Source: WJKK01 sp964638225 (GTDB lineage: Bacteria; Patescibacteriota; WWE3; UBA101185; UBA10185). Taken from it: DNA of 44,199 nt. Positions 11,790-20,480 of this stretch are shown here, piece by piece. The position numbers and the translations under genes were made by a program. The stretch is taken from assembly GCA_964638225.1 (NCBI GenBank), contig CAZWYL010000006.1, forward strand, positions 1 through 44,199, written 5' to 3'. The notes under the pieces were generated by a model. It did not search any database and was not told where the DNA came from. It saw only the letters and a list, made by a program, of their open reading frames with translations. Numbering within the stretch: position 1 is the stretch's first letter; every line of letters starts with the position of its first letter.

Positions 11790-13094
11790 TCACTCTATTT
11801 TATCAACCTCTATCTTATCAGTCTTAAAAAGGGTACTTAAATTTTCATAAAGGCGGTGGTTTTTCTTAACCGGCTCGCAAGTTATTAAAACTACATGTAT
11901 CGCACTCAACTCAGGCCACGTATGTACTGTTAGGCTGGATGTCGCCAAAGTATAATTAAATGTATAACCTCCTCCAGCAAAACGGGTAACATCCGTGTTC
12001 ACTACCTTTAATTTATGATACTCACAGAACTTGCCGAGAATTTTTTGCAAGAAATTTTTTGAACTTACTATACGCTGCGGAACATCATAAAGCTTAAAGG
12101 TGTAATGCTCTACAAAAGGAAAATCCCCAGAGTGAGGTTTCTGATAAGTGTAGATATTTTTAATCTTCTTTTCAACCGGAACTTTTGTAGATGAAACAGT
12201 CTTCAATAGGTGTAGGGAACTCGCACTTCCAATTGATTCAGCCCCATGATAGCGAGCGAATCGATTTACTTTTTCCCTTACCAGCAAACTATACCTCGAT
12301 AAGAGCTCTTGTATTTGAAGGGTCTTCTCAGGCGTCTTAAAACTGTTCCCATAGTAAAGGTAAATGGATTTATCTTTTTTGGGACCTAGTAAATTCAAAG
12401 CCCTTTCCAAAAATAGTTTAACTCCACTAAGTGTATAAGGAGGATCAGTAACAACAACGTCATACCTACCTAATAACTCGGGACGTAATTCTTTACGGAC
12501 GTCATAAAGCTCGGTGCGAATGTTTTTTATTTTGTGCTCTTTAATTACCTTATCTATCACATCTAAAATATCCTGATCAATATCAAATACCGTTACTTGG
12601 CTGTAATCGAAACCCCCTAAACCTAAAACAACAGATAAAAGATCGTCATCGCCTACTAAGGCTATTCTTTTTCCATGAATATCTCCCCTGTCCTGCATCA
12701 CCTTCACTTTAGAAATAGAAGTACCCGCTGTAGCAAAAAACTGATCGTACTCTCTTTTGGGCTCTAAATCATACTTTTTACGAACTGTGCTTAGCTTACG
12801 CTCTAAAACAGCGTCTTCATACTCCACCAAAGACCATCTATATGGTTTCAAATCTAGCCCTTTTAGTTTTTCAGCAGTTTCTCGTTTAAATAGAATTTCG
12901 TCACCTTCAGGGTCTTTAAGCAAGGAAGAAATGCTCGATTTAAACCTTCTCAGGGTTTCTTTGGGAAAACCTGTTTTTCTTATCAAAGCATTATTGGTTA
13001 AATTTTCCTCCTCTAATATCAGGTACAGTATCCCTTCAATCTGAGATTTTGTAAGTTCTGGCCTTTTCTGATGGATTGAATCTATCAAACTCAT
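11790..13094 (-). CDS. Branched-chain polyamine synthase (BpsA-like) fused to an AdoMet-decarboxylase-like domain
   Basis: 434 residues in three parts. Residues 1-70 form a winged-helix-like N-terminus, as in BpsA proteins. Residues about 80-325 carry the BpsA/DUF43 aminopropyltransferase core with GDDDLLS (148-154), FDID (170-173) and DPPYT (217-221); this family adds aminopropyl groups from decarboxylated AdoMet to spermidine-type polyamines. Residues about 328-434 resemble SpeD/SpeH AdoMet decarboxylase: SSLTVHTWPE at 386-395 matches the pyruvoyl-site block (usually ESHxTIHTWPE) and C406 lies in ITCEP, the usual TCG region. The pyruvoyl Ser is kept (S386) but the preceding Glu is T and the following His is S. 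The fusion would join donor production to its use. Start: -10-like TATACT 7 nt before ATG. Family call strong, C-terminal activity uncertain. Confidence 0.85.
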   Translation of the reverse strand: MSLIDSIHQKRPELTKSQIEGILYLILEEENLTNNALIRKTGFPKETLRRFKSSISSLLKDPEGDEILFKRETAEKLKGLDLKPYRWSLVEYEDAVLERKLSTVRKKYDLEPKREYDQFFATAGTSISKVKVMQDRGDIHGKRIALVGDDDLLSVVLGLGGFDYSQVTVFDIDQDILDVIDKVIKEHKIKNIRTELYDVRKELRPELLGRYDVVVTDPPYTLSGVKLFLERALNLLGPKKDKSIYLYYGNSFKTPEKTLQIQELLSRYSLLVREKVNRFARYHGAESIGSASSLHLLKTVSSTKVPVEKKIKNIYTYQKPHSGDFPFVEHYTFKLYDVPQRIVSSKNFLQKILGKFCEYHKLKVVNTDVTRFAGGGYTFNYTLATSSLTVHTWPELSAIHVVLITCEPVKKNHRLYENLSTLFKTDKIEVDKIE

Positions 13095-13174
13095 GCCATG
13101 CAGTATAACATCATTCTACCCTCAGTAGAATCTCAACCCTTGAAAGCTCTAATGTAGATGAGAGAATCAAATGG

Positions 13175-15565
13175 ATGAAAATAAATGCAAAAGCAAAGTG
13201 TATCTCCTGGATAACTTTTGTAGTAATTGCTTTTCAAATCTTTCTGCCAGCTCCACAAATTAGAGCAAACGCAGAGAGTGAAAGTAATTGGGAACCCACT
13301 TCTCTGCAGAAAACAGGGCTCACTTCAATAAAAGTTACTCCATATGGACTACTTGTAGGACAAAACTCAACCCAATACTGGGAAAATCCTTACAATGGGG
13401 TTTATTTTTCCGGAGATTTTGGTGAAACTTGGGTCCAACTAGGTTTGGAGGGACGTAGAATAACTGATATTGCTGCCTCTGAAAATTTTATATTTGCCGC
13501 TACCCCAGGTGCCATGCCTAATTATCTGGGAGGTATTTGTAACACAGCGAATTACGGAAGCACTTGGCAGTGTTCGGGCAAGGAATTTGTCCCAACCAAA
13601 TTAGAAATGCACCAAGACAAACTATATATAGGAACAAAATATGAAGGATTATGGACCATAGATATTCATGATAATAAGTGGCAGAATTTTTCCGTTTGCG
13701 GAACCACTTATCAAAAGCAAATTACAGAAATTCAGAAAGATGAGAATTTAATTATAATCAGAACCCCTAACTGTCTGGAATATTCTACTAATTTAGGTAC
13801 AGATTTTAAACAATTTGATTACTTTAAGAACAACGGGATTATCCCCCACTCTGTATTCCTTGATGAAGGAATAATATTCGCGGGAACGACTTCCAAAGGG
13901 ATCGTAATCTCACAAGATAAAGGAAAGACTTGGCAGGAGACAAACAAACTAAAAGGACAATTAATAACCAAGATAGGTAGAGCCGGCAACTCTCTTTTTG
14001 TGGCGTCTAAATCCAACCCAATGGCAGATTATAAAGTGTATACTTCCGAAGACCAGGGAAATACCTGGCATGACACAAAAATAGAAGAAGTGGTAAAAAC
14101 CCAGAAAATTAACGGCCTGGATGAAATGGTGGGAATCACACACTCAACACTTCTGGCTGCAACCGAAAAGGGCTTGTACAAGCTAGGGGTTGACAATGCC
14201 CTAAAAAAAGAACCTTTTCTTGGAAAACTTTGGAAAGATCAAGAAAAGAAGGATTTGGTAGACAGTATGACTGCTTTCTTTGACCATGAGTATCCCCTGT
14301 TAGGTCACACGGCCTTTCCAGAACCCGTCGCAGTATCAAACAGTACCGTAAACTTCCTGGGACAAAGAGGAAAAGAACCAATCATTTATTACAGCTCACA
14401 TAACGGATATGATTTCGGCCTCAGTTACGGTACAGAAATAAAAGCTCCGGCTGCTGGAATTGCTAGCTACTACTATTGTAAAGACTGCGGCCATTCCATA
14501 AAGATAAATCATCAAAACGGATATGAAACTACTTACATGCACCTGCAAAAAGAGGATCTCCTAACCAAAAATACAGGTGCAAACAAGAAAGTTAAAGAGG
14601 GGGACACAATAGGTAAAATCGGTATGACCGGAAGAACTACAGGACCGCATCTGCACTTTAGCATCAAAAAAGATACAAACAAGGACGGAAGCTTTAGTGA
14701 CGAATATCCAAGAGGACTTACTGATCCCTTCGGATGGAGAAACAGCAGAAAATGGGATCCCTGGCCCTTCTTTGCCTGGGAAACTTATGCAGGTATTCAT
14801 CAGGGAACCCACAGTAAATACCTATGGAAAGAAAGCTGGAACTCCTGGGAAGTAATTGAGGTTTTTAAGAATAATCCAGTACTAATGTCCTTGGGCAATA
14901 TAAAAATTGAGTCATCAAGACAAATAAAACCTTATCCGATAAATCTCAAATTACAAAAATTCCCTCAAATTCAAAACAACGAACTCACGTATATAAAAGA
15001 CACTTCCTTTAGTATTGAAGGTCAAAAATTTGACGGAGACCTTATCCACAATTTAGATGAACCGATAAACATAAAAATTAACCTTACAAATAAAATTTCT
15101 GAAAACATACAAAAAGACACGATAAGCCTATACCATCTGAATGAAGAAACAGGTGCATGGGAACACTTGCCTACAACCCTTCACGCAAATGAAGATACTT
15201 TAGAAGCGCAGACACATAAAATAAGCAGATTTGCAGCTTTTGGAGAGAAAACTACTTCACCAAATACTAATAGTGTAGAAGTAGAAATTGTTCTCCTTGG
15301 TCTTAAAGAAAAAGGATGGTTCCTGGAACATCCACTTGTAACCATAGCAGAAAAACCGGGAGATAGAGTTTACTACTCCACTGACGGAAATTATTGGGAA
15401 AGATATACTGAACCCTTTTATCTGAAGCAAGAAGGTATTTTAGCTCTAAGATACAACAACTGGAACACTTCAACAGAAACCAGAAGTAAGCTGATCCGGA
15501 TTAATACTCAAAACATACTGCACAAGACTTTAAAATTCAACGGATCCAGCTTTAGCGTGAAATAA
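13175..15565 (+). CDS. Secreted beta-propeller protein with M23 peptidase domain
   Basis: 796 residues. A signal peptide is clear (basic N-terminus, hydrophobic ISWITFVVIAFQIFLPAP, cleavage probably after about residue 33). Residues about 40-335 contain BNR/YCF48-like repeats with SxDxGxTW motifs (SGDFGETWVQL, SQDKGKTWQE, SEDQGNTWHD). Residues about 395-520 are a LytM/M23 peptidase: H409-x3-D413 in HNGYDFG and the H492-x-H494 pair in HLHFS are the zinc ligands. M23 enzymes cleave peptidoglycan cross-bridges. The C-terminal 270 residues have beta-rich segments, ending in a region like chitobiase/Fn3-type domains (GDRVYYSTDGNYWERYTEPF). The last 14 bp overlap the convergent mnmA 3' end. The start is the ATG just before the signal peptide; I see no clear SD or -10 spacing. 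Confidence 0.88.
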   Translation: MKINAKAKCISWITFVVIAFQIFLPAPQIRANAESESNWEPTSLQKTGLTSIKVTPYGLLVGQNSTQYWENPYNGVYFSGDFGETWVQLGLEGRRITDIAASENFIFAATPGAMPNYLGGICNTANYGSTWQCSGKEFVPTKLEMHQDKLYIGTKYEGLWTIDIHDNKWQNFSVCGTTYQKQITEIQKDENLIIIRTPNCLEYSTNLGTDFKQFDYFKNNGIIPHSVFLDEGIIFAGTTSKGIVISQDKGKTWQETNKLKGQLITKIGRAGNSLFVASKSNPMADYKVYTSEDQGNTWHDTKIEEVVKTQKINGLDEMVGITHSTLLAATEKGLYKLGVDNALKKEPFLGKLWKDQEKKDLVDSMTAFFDHEYPLLGHTAFPEPVAVSNSTVNFLGQRGKEPIIYYSSHNGYDFGLSYGTEIKAPAAGIASYYYCKDCGHSIKINHQNGYETTYMHLQKEDLLTKNTGANKKVKEGDTIGKIGMTGRTTGPHLHFSIKKDTNKDGSFSDEYPRGLTDPFGWRNSRKWDPWPFFAWETYAGIHQGTHSKYLWKESWNSWEVIEVFKNNPVLMSLGNIKIESSRQIKPYPINLKLQKFPQIQNNELTYIKDTSFSIEGQKFDGDLIHNLDEPINIKINLTNKISENIQKDTISLYHLNEETGAWEHLPTTLHANEDTLEAQTHKISRFAAFGEKTTSPNTNSVEVEIVLLGLKEKGWFLEHPLVTIAEKPGDRVYYSTDGNYWERYTEPFYLKQEGILALRYNNWNTSTETRSKLIRINTQNILHKTLKFNGSSFSVK

Positions 15566-16652
15566 TGCCTCCGCCTAAAACCAAATCACCTTCATAAAAA
15601 ACGGCACTCTGCCCAGGAGCCACTCCAAAAATGCTTTCCTCTGATTCCACCTTTAGTTCCCCTCCACGGGAACTGCTAATTTTGGACGGATAAAATTTCC
15701 CTAAATTTCTTATACGAACCTGGGTCTCTAAAGGGAAGTCAGGAACTTTACAAATCCAATGCAAATCTTCAACAAAAAATGTATCCCTTTTTGCATCCTC
15801 CATAGAACCGACAATAAGCTGATTCTCCTCAACATTTTTATCTATAACATAAAGAGGGACTCCCATATACTCAGTAACTTCAAAACCATGCCTCTGCCCT
15901 ATCGTATAAAACCATACTCCGGAATGACTGCCTATCTTCTTCCCTTCTTCTGTCACTACCTCTCCCTTCTCAGGGTTAATTCTTTCTTGTAAAAACTTCT
16001 TAATATCTACATCCCCAATAAAACAGATTCCCACACTATCTGTTTTGTCATGAACTCTAAGACCCGCTTCCTTGGCTATATTTCTAACGTCTTTTTTTAG
16101 CATCTCACCCAAAGGAAACAAGGCCCGCTCCAATTGCTCTTGGTTCAAACGATATAAAAAATAAGACTGATCCTTTCCCTTATCAACACCTGAAAGCAGT
16201 TGAAAACAATCACCCTCTACAGCCTTTCTCGCATAGTGTCCTGTAGCAATACAATCAAATCCTTTCCTCAAAGCCCAATCCAAAAAAATGCCGTATTTAA
16301 TTTGAGTGTTGCATACTATGTCGGGGTTTGGCGTCCTTCCAGACCTGTATTCTTTATAAAACTTGTCCAACACTCTCTTCTTATACTCTTCAATGAAATC
16401 CAAATGTTTAAATTTAATATCCAAAGTTGCGGCAACATGTATAGCGTCGTTGCGGTCTTTATCGCCGCCGCATCCCGGAAGATCAAAATCCCAGCACTGT
16501 AAGTAAAAAGCGCTAACATCGTAACCCTCTTCTTTTAAAAGATAAGCGGCAACTGCTGAATCAACTCCCCCACTCAACCCTAAGGCTATTTTGGGCTTAT
16601 CCGCAAGCGTAGATTGCTTTTTTATTGAAATCTTGTTTAACTCGTTAACCAC
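15552..16652 (-). CDS. mnmA: tRNA-specific 2-thiouridylase MnmA
   Basis: About 366 residues. The PP-loop SGGVDS near the N-terminus binds ATP. The catalytic cysteines are in NPDIVCNTQIKYG and GICFIG. ATGHYAR and the GQRHG/APGQ C-terminal barrel motifs are present. MnmA puts the 2-thio group on U34 of tRNA-Lys, -Glu and -Gln. I chose the GTG at 16652 because TATAAT lies 6 nt before it, overlapping the stop codon of the upstream HEPN gene; an earlier in-frame GTG at 16688 would precede that -10 box. The 3' end overlaps the convergent M23 gene by 14 bp. Confidence 0.92.
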   Translation of the reverse strand: MVNELNKISIKKQSTLADKPKIALGLSGGVDSAVAAYLLKEEGYDVSAFYLQCWDFDLPGCGGDKDRNDAIHVAATLDIKFKHLDFIEEYKKRVLDKFYKEYRSGRTPNPDIVCNTQIKYGIFLDWALRKGFDCIATGHYARKAVEGDCFQLLSGVDKGKDQSYFLYRLNQEQLERALFPLGEMLKKDVRNIAKEAGLRVHDKTDSVGICFIGDVDIKKFLQERINPEKGEVVTEEGKKIGSHSGVWFYTIGQRHGFEVTEYMGVPLYVIDKNVEENQLIVGSMEDAKRDTFFVEDLHWICKVPDFPLETQVRIRNLGKFYPSKISSSRGGELKVESEESIFGVAPGQSAVFYEGDLVLGGGIISR

Positions 16653-16659
16653 AGGGAAA

Positions 16660-17193
16660 TTATACAATACTAAAGGTTGCAAGATCACATATTCCTACAG
16701 CTTCTTCCATGCGTTCTCCAATCTCCTGAACAATATCTAAGGCCTCTTCATAACTCAGACGTCTAAAATTATGAGGAAAATAATGAAAAACCCGATTTCG
16801 TCCGCGATGCCAAGTCTCCCACAACTCATCAGCCAAATCTACCTTATTGGTTTCTTTTAAGCACATCCGGCCGAATTGATTGGAATGAGATTTCCTATAT
16901 CTTGGACTCAAAATCCTACCTACCCTAATTTCATCTCCATAAAAATCACGTTCGTCAATCACATCCATATCTAAAAATAATTTCTTCAAAAAACCTTCGT
17001 AAGCCTTGGCAAAAGGAAAGACCAAGTACGAAAAATCCGAAACTCTTTTGTCCCGTTCAAGAGGAAGGTTTAATAATCTCTCTCCATCAATAATCAAACC
17101 TTTAATATCTTCCTGCAAATATCCCCATAGAACGGAATCCTTTTGAATTATTTCAACAGATATTTTTTCCTCGACTTTATCCCCTACTCCCAT
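16660..17193 (-). CDS. HEPN-domain-like protein, candidate ribonuclease
   Basis: A 177-residue, mostly helical protein. Near the C-terminus R132-N-R-V-F-H137 fits the HEPN R-x4-6-H signature with a polar residue right after the Arg, followed by YFPHNFRRLSYEEALDIV. The helical stretch PFAKAYEGFLKKLFLD (about 60-75) is typical of HEPN and RnlA/RNase-LS-type toxins. HEPN proteins of this type cleave RNA in toxin-antitoxin, phage-defence or tRNA-targeting systems. Its stop codon shares bases with the -10 box of mnmA, so the two genes are functionally close. The start ATG is preceded by TGC-TAGCAT with 6 nt spacing. I see no obvious antitoxin beside it. Family assignment is by motif only. Confidence 0.6.
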   Translation of the reverse strand: MGVGDKVEEKISVEIIQKDSVLWGYLQEDIKGLIIDGERLLNLPLERDKRVSDFSYLVFPFAKAYEGFLKKLFLDMDVIDERDFYGDEIRVGRILSPRYRKSHSNQFGRMCLKETNKVDLADELWETWHRGRNRVFHYFPHNFRRLSYEEALDIVQEIGERMEEAVGICDLATFSIV

Positions 17194-17290
17194 ACATTTA
17201 TGCTAGCACAATCAGTAAATTTTCCACAGCGTAAATTTTAGAGGCTTTAACAAAGGGCGTATAAGCAGAAGAAAACTAATCATTAATTGA

Positions 17291-17296
17291 TATAAT
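17291..17296 (+). promoter_or_regulatory. -10 box of the 17306 glycosyltransferase (leaderless)
   Basis: TATAAT lies 9 nt upstream of the ATG at 17306, the same spacing as for the RSH gene. Confidence 0.65.
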
Positions 17297-17305
17297 AGCC
17301 CTACA

Positions 17306-18454
17306 ATGTCAAAAGATAATTCTTACAAAGTAGCGATAATACACGACTATCTTCTACAATATGGGGGTGCCGAAAAAACACTAGAAGCTATTTTAGAGTT
17401 ATTTCCAAATGCACCTATTTACACAGGGCTTTACTCTCCAAAAAACCTTCCTGAGACTATAACAAAAAAGAAGATACATACAGTAAAGAATCCCCTGATC
17501 AAGCTCTTCTCAAAACAATTTACTTTCATTATGCCCTTAATCTTTGAAAATTTTGATCTAAATGAGTATGATTTGATCCTTTCAGATTCTTCCTGCTGGG
17601 CAAAAGGAGTAATAACCCAGCCGGATCAGCTGCACATCAGCTATATTCACACTCCCCCGCGATTCCTATATAAATATTCCGTAGAGAGCCCTAAAAGGTT
17701 CAAGTGGTATTACAAACCATTTGTAGCAGTTTTAGATCATTTTCTAAGAATCTGGGATTACTGCGCAGGCCAAAGACCTGACTATTTTTTAGCAAATTCA
17801 CTGACAATTGTACAAAGAATTAAAAAATTCTACGGAAGAAATGCAACGATCATTCATCCCCCCGTAGAGGCACCTCTCCACGTAGACGAGAGAGGAAAGA
17901 AGAGTAAAGATGTTATACAAGCTCCATATTTCTGCTCTCTTGGAAGGCTTTCTGCCTATAAAAATTTCCACATACTTATTCAAGCCTTCAATCTCCTAAA
18001 TTGGGATCTTATAGTTATGGGAACTGGGCCGGAAGAAAAAAATCTTAGAAAGCTGGCTCAAGGTAATCCTAAGATAAAAATCCTAGGCAGAGTTTCAGAA
18101 GAAAGGAAAGCTCAAGTTCTCAGTGGCTGTAAAGGGCTAATAAATCCCGTGGTTGAAGAGGATTGGGGCATTGTCCCCTTAGAAGCGATGTCGCGCGGTA
18201 AGCCAGTTCTTGCACATAAATCGGGGGGCGCAACCGAAACAATAAAAGAGGACATCACAGGCATGTTTTTTAAATCCCTGGAATTAGAGAAATTTATAGA
18301 CTCTATTAAAAGGTTTAACCAGAAGATTGAACAAAATTATTATGATTCTGAAAAAATTAAAGAACATTCAAGACAATTCACAAAAGATAGATTTAAAAAA
18401 GAGTTTTTGTCTTTTGTAAAAGAGAGATGGAGTGAACACATAAAAAATGCCTGA
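17306..18454 (+). CDS. GT4-family glycosyltransferase (mannosyltransferase-like)
   Basis: 382 residues. The N-terminus has the IHDYLLQYGGAEKTLEAIL block typical of GT4 mannosyl/rhamnosyl transferases (GGAE loop). The C-terminal donor lobe starts at about residue 208 (YFCSLGRLSAYKNFHILI) and carries the E-x7-E motif EDWGIVPLE before AMSRGKPVLA. It probably builds a surface polysaccharide or glycolipid on the cytoplasmic face; acceptor and sugar are unknown. It is the first gene of a long plus-strand run. Its last 8 bp overlap the start of fpg, so translation is probably coupled. Confidence 0.87.
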   Translation: MSKDNSYKVAIIHDYLLQYGGAEKTLEAILELFPNAPIYTGLYSPKNLPETITKKKIHTVKNPLIKLFSKQFTFIMPLIFENFDLNEYDLILSDSSCWAKGVITQPDQLHISYIHTPPRFLYKYSVESPKRFKWYYKPFVAVLDHFLRIWDYCAGQRPDYFLANSLTIVQRIKKFYGRNATIIHPPVEAPLHVDERGKKSKDVIQAPYFCSLGRLSAYKNFHILIQAFNLLNWDLIVMGTGPEEKNLRKLAQGNPKIKILGRVSEERKAQVLSGCKGLINPVVEEDWGIVPLEAMSRGKPVLAHKSGGATETIKEDITGMFFKSLELEKFIDSIKRFNQKIEQNYYDSEKIKEHSRQFTKDRFKKEFLSFVKERWSEHIKNA

Positions 18455-19307
18455 GTTTCCGGAAGTTTTTACCATAACAAAAGACCTGAAGAGAATAGCT
18501 AGTGGGAAAATAATAAGCAAAGTCGATGTACACGGCGATTACAAGGTGTTGCCAAACAACAAAATCTTCAAGGAAAACGTTGAGAAACAAAAAATAATGC
18601 AAATAAAGCAAGTCGCAAAAAACATTGTAATTAGCCTGAAGAATGAAAAATATATAAACATACATCTGGGAATGAGCGGGCAAATCCTTGCTAAAAAGAA
18701 AGACAAACACTTGAGATGGGAACGCGTCACCTTTACTTTAACCCAAGAGAACAGGAAAAAAAAGTTATTTCTAGCATATAGAAGTATCAGAAAATTCGGG
18801 AAGGTGGAACTGCTAAACAAATCTGAATTTAAGAATTTGAAGGCAAAATACGGACCAAACCCTTTAGAAAACCGGCTTACCTCGGAAAAATTTTACAAAA
18901 TAATAAACTCTAAAAAAACCAACATCAAAAATCTTCTTATGGACCAAGGTAAGATAGGGGGATTGGGTAATATTTACGCTACAGAAGCGCTCTTCTTAGC
19001 AGGAATACATCCTAAAACCCGAACAAAAAATATCCCGCCTGAGGCTTCCAAAAAACTACTAACTGCGGTTAAAAAAATTATCCGAGAAGGTATAGAAAAC
19101 CGGGGGTCTACCCTAAGCGACGACCAATACAAAGATATTTTTGGCAAAAGAGGCTCACAGCAAGAAAGCTTTAGAGTCTACGGAAAAGAAATTTGCTTCG
19201 AATGCGGGGCAACTATAGAGAAAAAGAAAATTTCTGGGAGAAATACTTACTTCTGCCCCAAATGCCAAATAGAAATAAAAGAAAAGGATATTTTTGATAA
19301 TTCATGA
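18447..19307 (+). CDS. mutM: Formamidopyrimidine-DNA glycosylase (MutM/Fpg)
   Basis: 286 residues beginning MPEFPEV, which gives the catalytic Pro and Glu after Met removal. HLGMSGQ, GLGNIYATEALFLAGIHP (helix-2-turn-helix) and a C-terminal zinc finger (CFECG ... FCPKCQ) with the GRNTYFC arginine are all present. The enzyme excises 8-oxoguanine and formamidopyrimidines and nicks the abasic site. It overlaps the preceding glycosyltransferase by 8 bp and recF by 4 bp (ATGA-type), indicating a tightly packed operon. Confidence 0.94.
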   Translation: MPEFPEVFTITKDLKRIASGKIISKVDVHGDYKVLPNNKIFKENVEKQKIMQIKQVAKNIVISLKNEKYINIHLGMSGQILAKKKDKHLRWERVTFTLTQENRKKKLFLAYRSIRKFGKVELLNKSEFKNLKAKYGPNPLENRLTSEKFYKIINSKKTNIKNLLMDQGKIGGLGNIYATEALFLAGIHPKTRTKNIPPEASKKLLTAVKKIIREGIENRGSTLSDDQYKDIFGKRGSQQESFRVYGKEICFECGATIEKKKISGRNTYFCPKCQIEIKEKDIFDNS

Positions 19308-20386
19308 ATATTAAACACTTAGAGTTAAAAAACTATAGGAATCATAGTGACCTTAAAATAGATTTTGATCAGAAAATAACTCTTATAACGGGACTAAACG
19401 GTTCCGGAAAAACCAATATTATAGAGGCGCTGCATTTTCTCTCTACAGGAAAACCCTTTCGCGCCCGCTACGACAGAGATGTTATTCACCACACAAAAAA
19501 CTTTGCAACAATCAAAGGTCTAGTAAAAAAGCGAGAGCAGGAAAAGCCAAAGAAAATTGGAATCGGTATCCTAATCAAAAAAAGCCCGAAATACGAAAAT
19601 TCCTCCTCTAAAAAAGTCAAAATAGATGGAAAAAGCGTAAGAATTAGTGATCTTTCAAAAATAACAAACACTGTACTCTTCTCTCCCCTAGACATGGATT
19701 TGCTGATATCTTCTCCTTCAAACAGGCGTAATTTTCTGGATAACATCTTAGAGCAAAGTGATTCTAACTATAAAAAGACAACAAGAGATTATAAAAAAGC
19801 TCGCAGACAAAAAAATAAGATACTAGAAATAATACAAGAGACCGGAAAAGCTCTCTCACAGCTAGAATATTGGAATAAAAAGGTTTTAAACCGGGGAGTT
19901 GAAATCCAGGAAAAAAGAAAAAATCTAATTGAATATTTTAATAAAAATTTAAATCTCAAACTGAAGCAAAGCGACCCTAAATTAGATTGCTTCGTTGAGT
20001 ACGATATTAATAAAATGAGTAAAGAAAGACTTCAGGAATATGAACAAAAAGAAATAGCCGCAAGAACAAGCTTGATTGGCCCTCACAGAGACGATTTCCT
20101 TTTAACTGCAAAAGATCGCTCCAACAAGAAAAAAATTGATCTTGGCAATTTCTCCTCTCGAGGGCAGCAAAGAACATTAATACTGGCCCTAAAACTTTGT
20201 GAATTAGATTATCTGGAAAATTCAAAGGGAGAAAGGCCCATACTGCTCTTGGATGATATTTTTTCTGAACTGGACGAAGAACATAAAAAAACACTAAAAT
20301 CCCTAGTTCTACAGCAACAAACCATTATAACTGCTACAGAAATTCCTGAAGACTTCACTTCTTTCCCTGAAATAAAGCTAAGCTAA
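19304..20386 (+). CDS. recF: DNA replication and repair protein RecF
   Basis: 360 residues. Walker A GLNGSGKT near residue 30, ABC signature FSSRGQQRT near 288 and Walker B ILLLDDIFSELD near 312, with LKNYRN at the N-terminus, identify RecF rather than RecN or SMC. Residues about 160-260 form a short coiled-coil arm. RecF loads RecA at gapped DNA with RecO and RecR. It overlaps fpg by 4 bp, and 94 bp separate it from the next gene. Confidence 0.95.
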   Translation: MNIKHLELKNYRNHSDLKIDFDQKITLITGLNGSGKTNIIEALHFLSTGKPFRARYDRDVIHHTKNFATIKGLVKKREQEKPKKIGIGILIKKSPKYENSSSKKVKIDGKSVRISDLSKITNTVLFSPLDMDLLISSPSNRRNFLDNILEQSDSNYKKTTRDYKKARRQKNKILEIIQETGKALSQLEYWNKKVLNRGVEIQEKRKNLIEYFNKNLNLKLKQSDPKLDCFVEYDINKMSKERLQEYEQKEIAARTSLIGPHRDDFLLTAKDRSNKKKIDLGNFSSRGQQRTLILALKLCELDYLENSKGERPILLLDDIFSELDEEHKKTLKSLVLQQQTIITATEIPEDFTSFPEIKLS

Positions 20387-20480
20387 ATAATCTTTCCACT
20401 CTAAAAACTTAATACTACATACATAAGCCTCACCTAAAGATAATTTTATATTTTGCGGGAAATATGCAAGAATTAAACAA

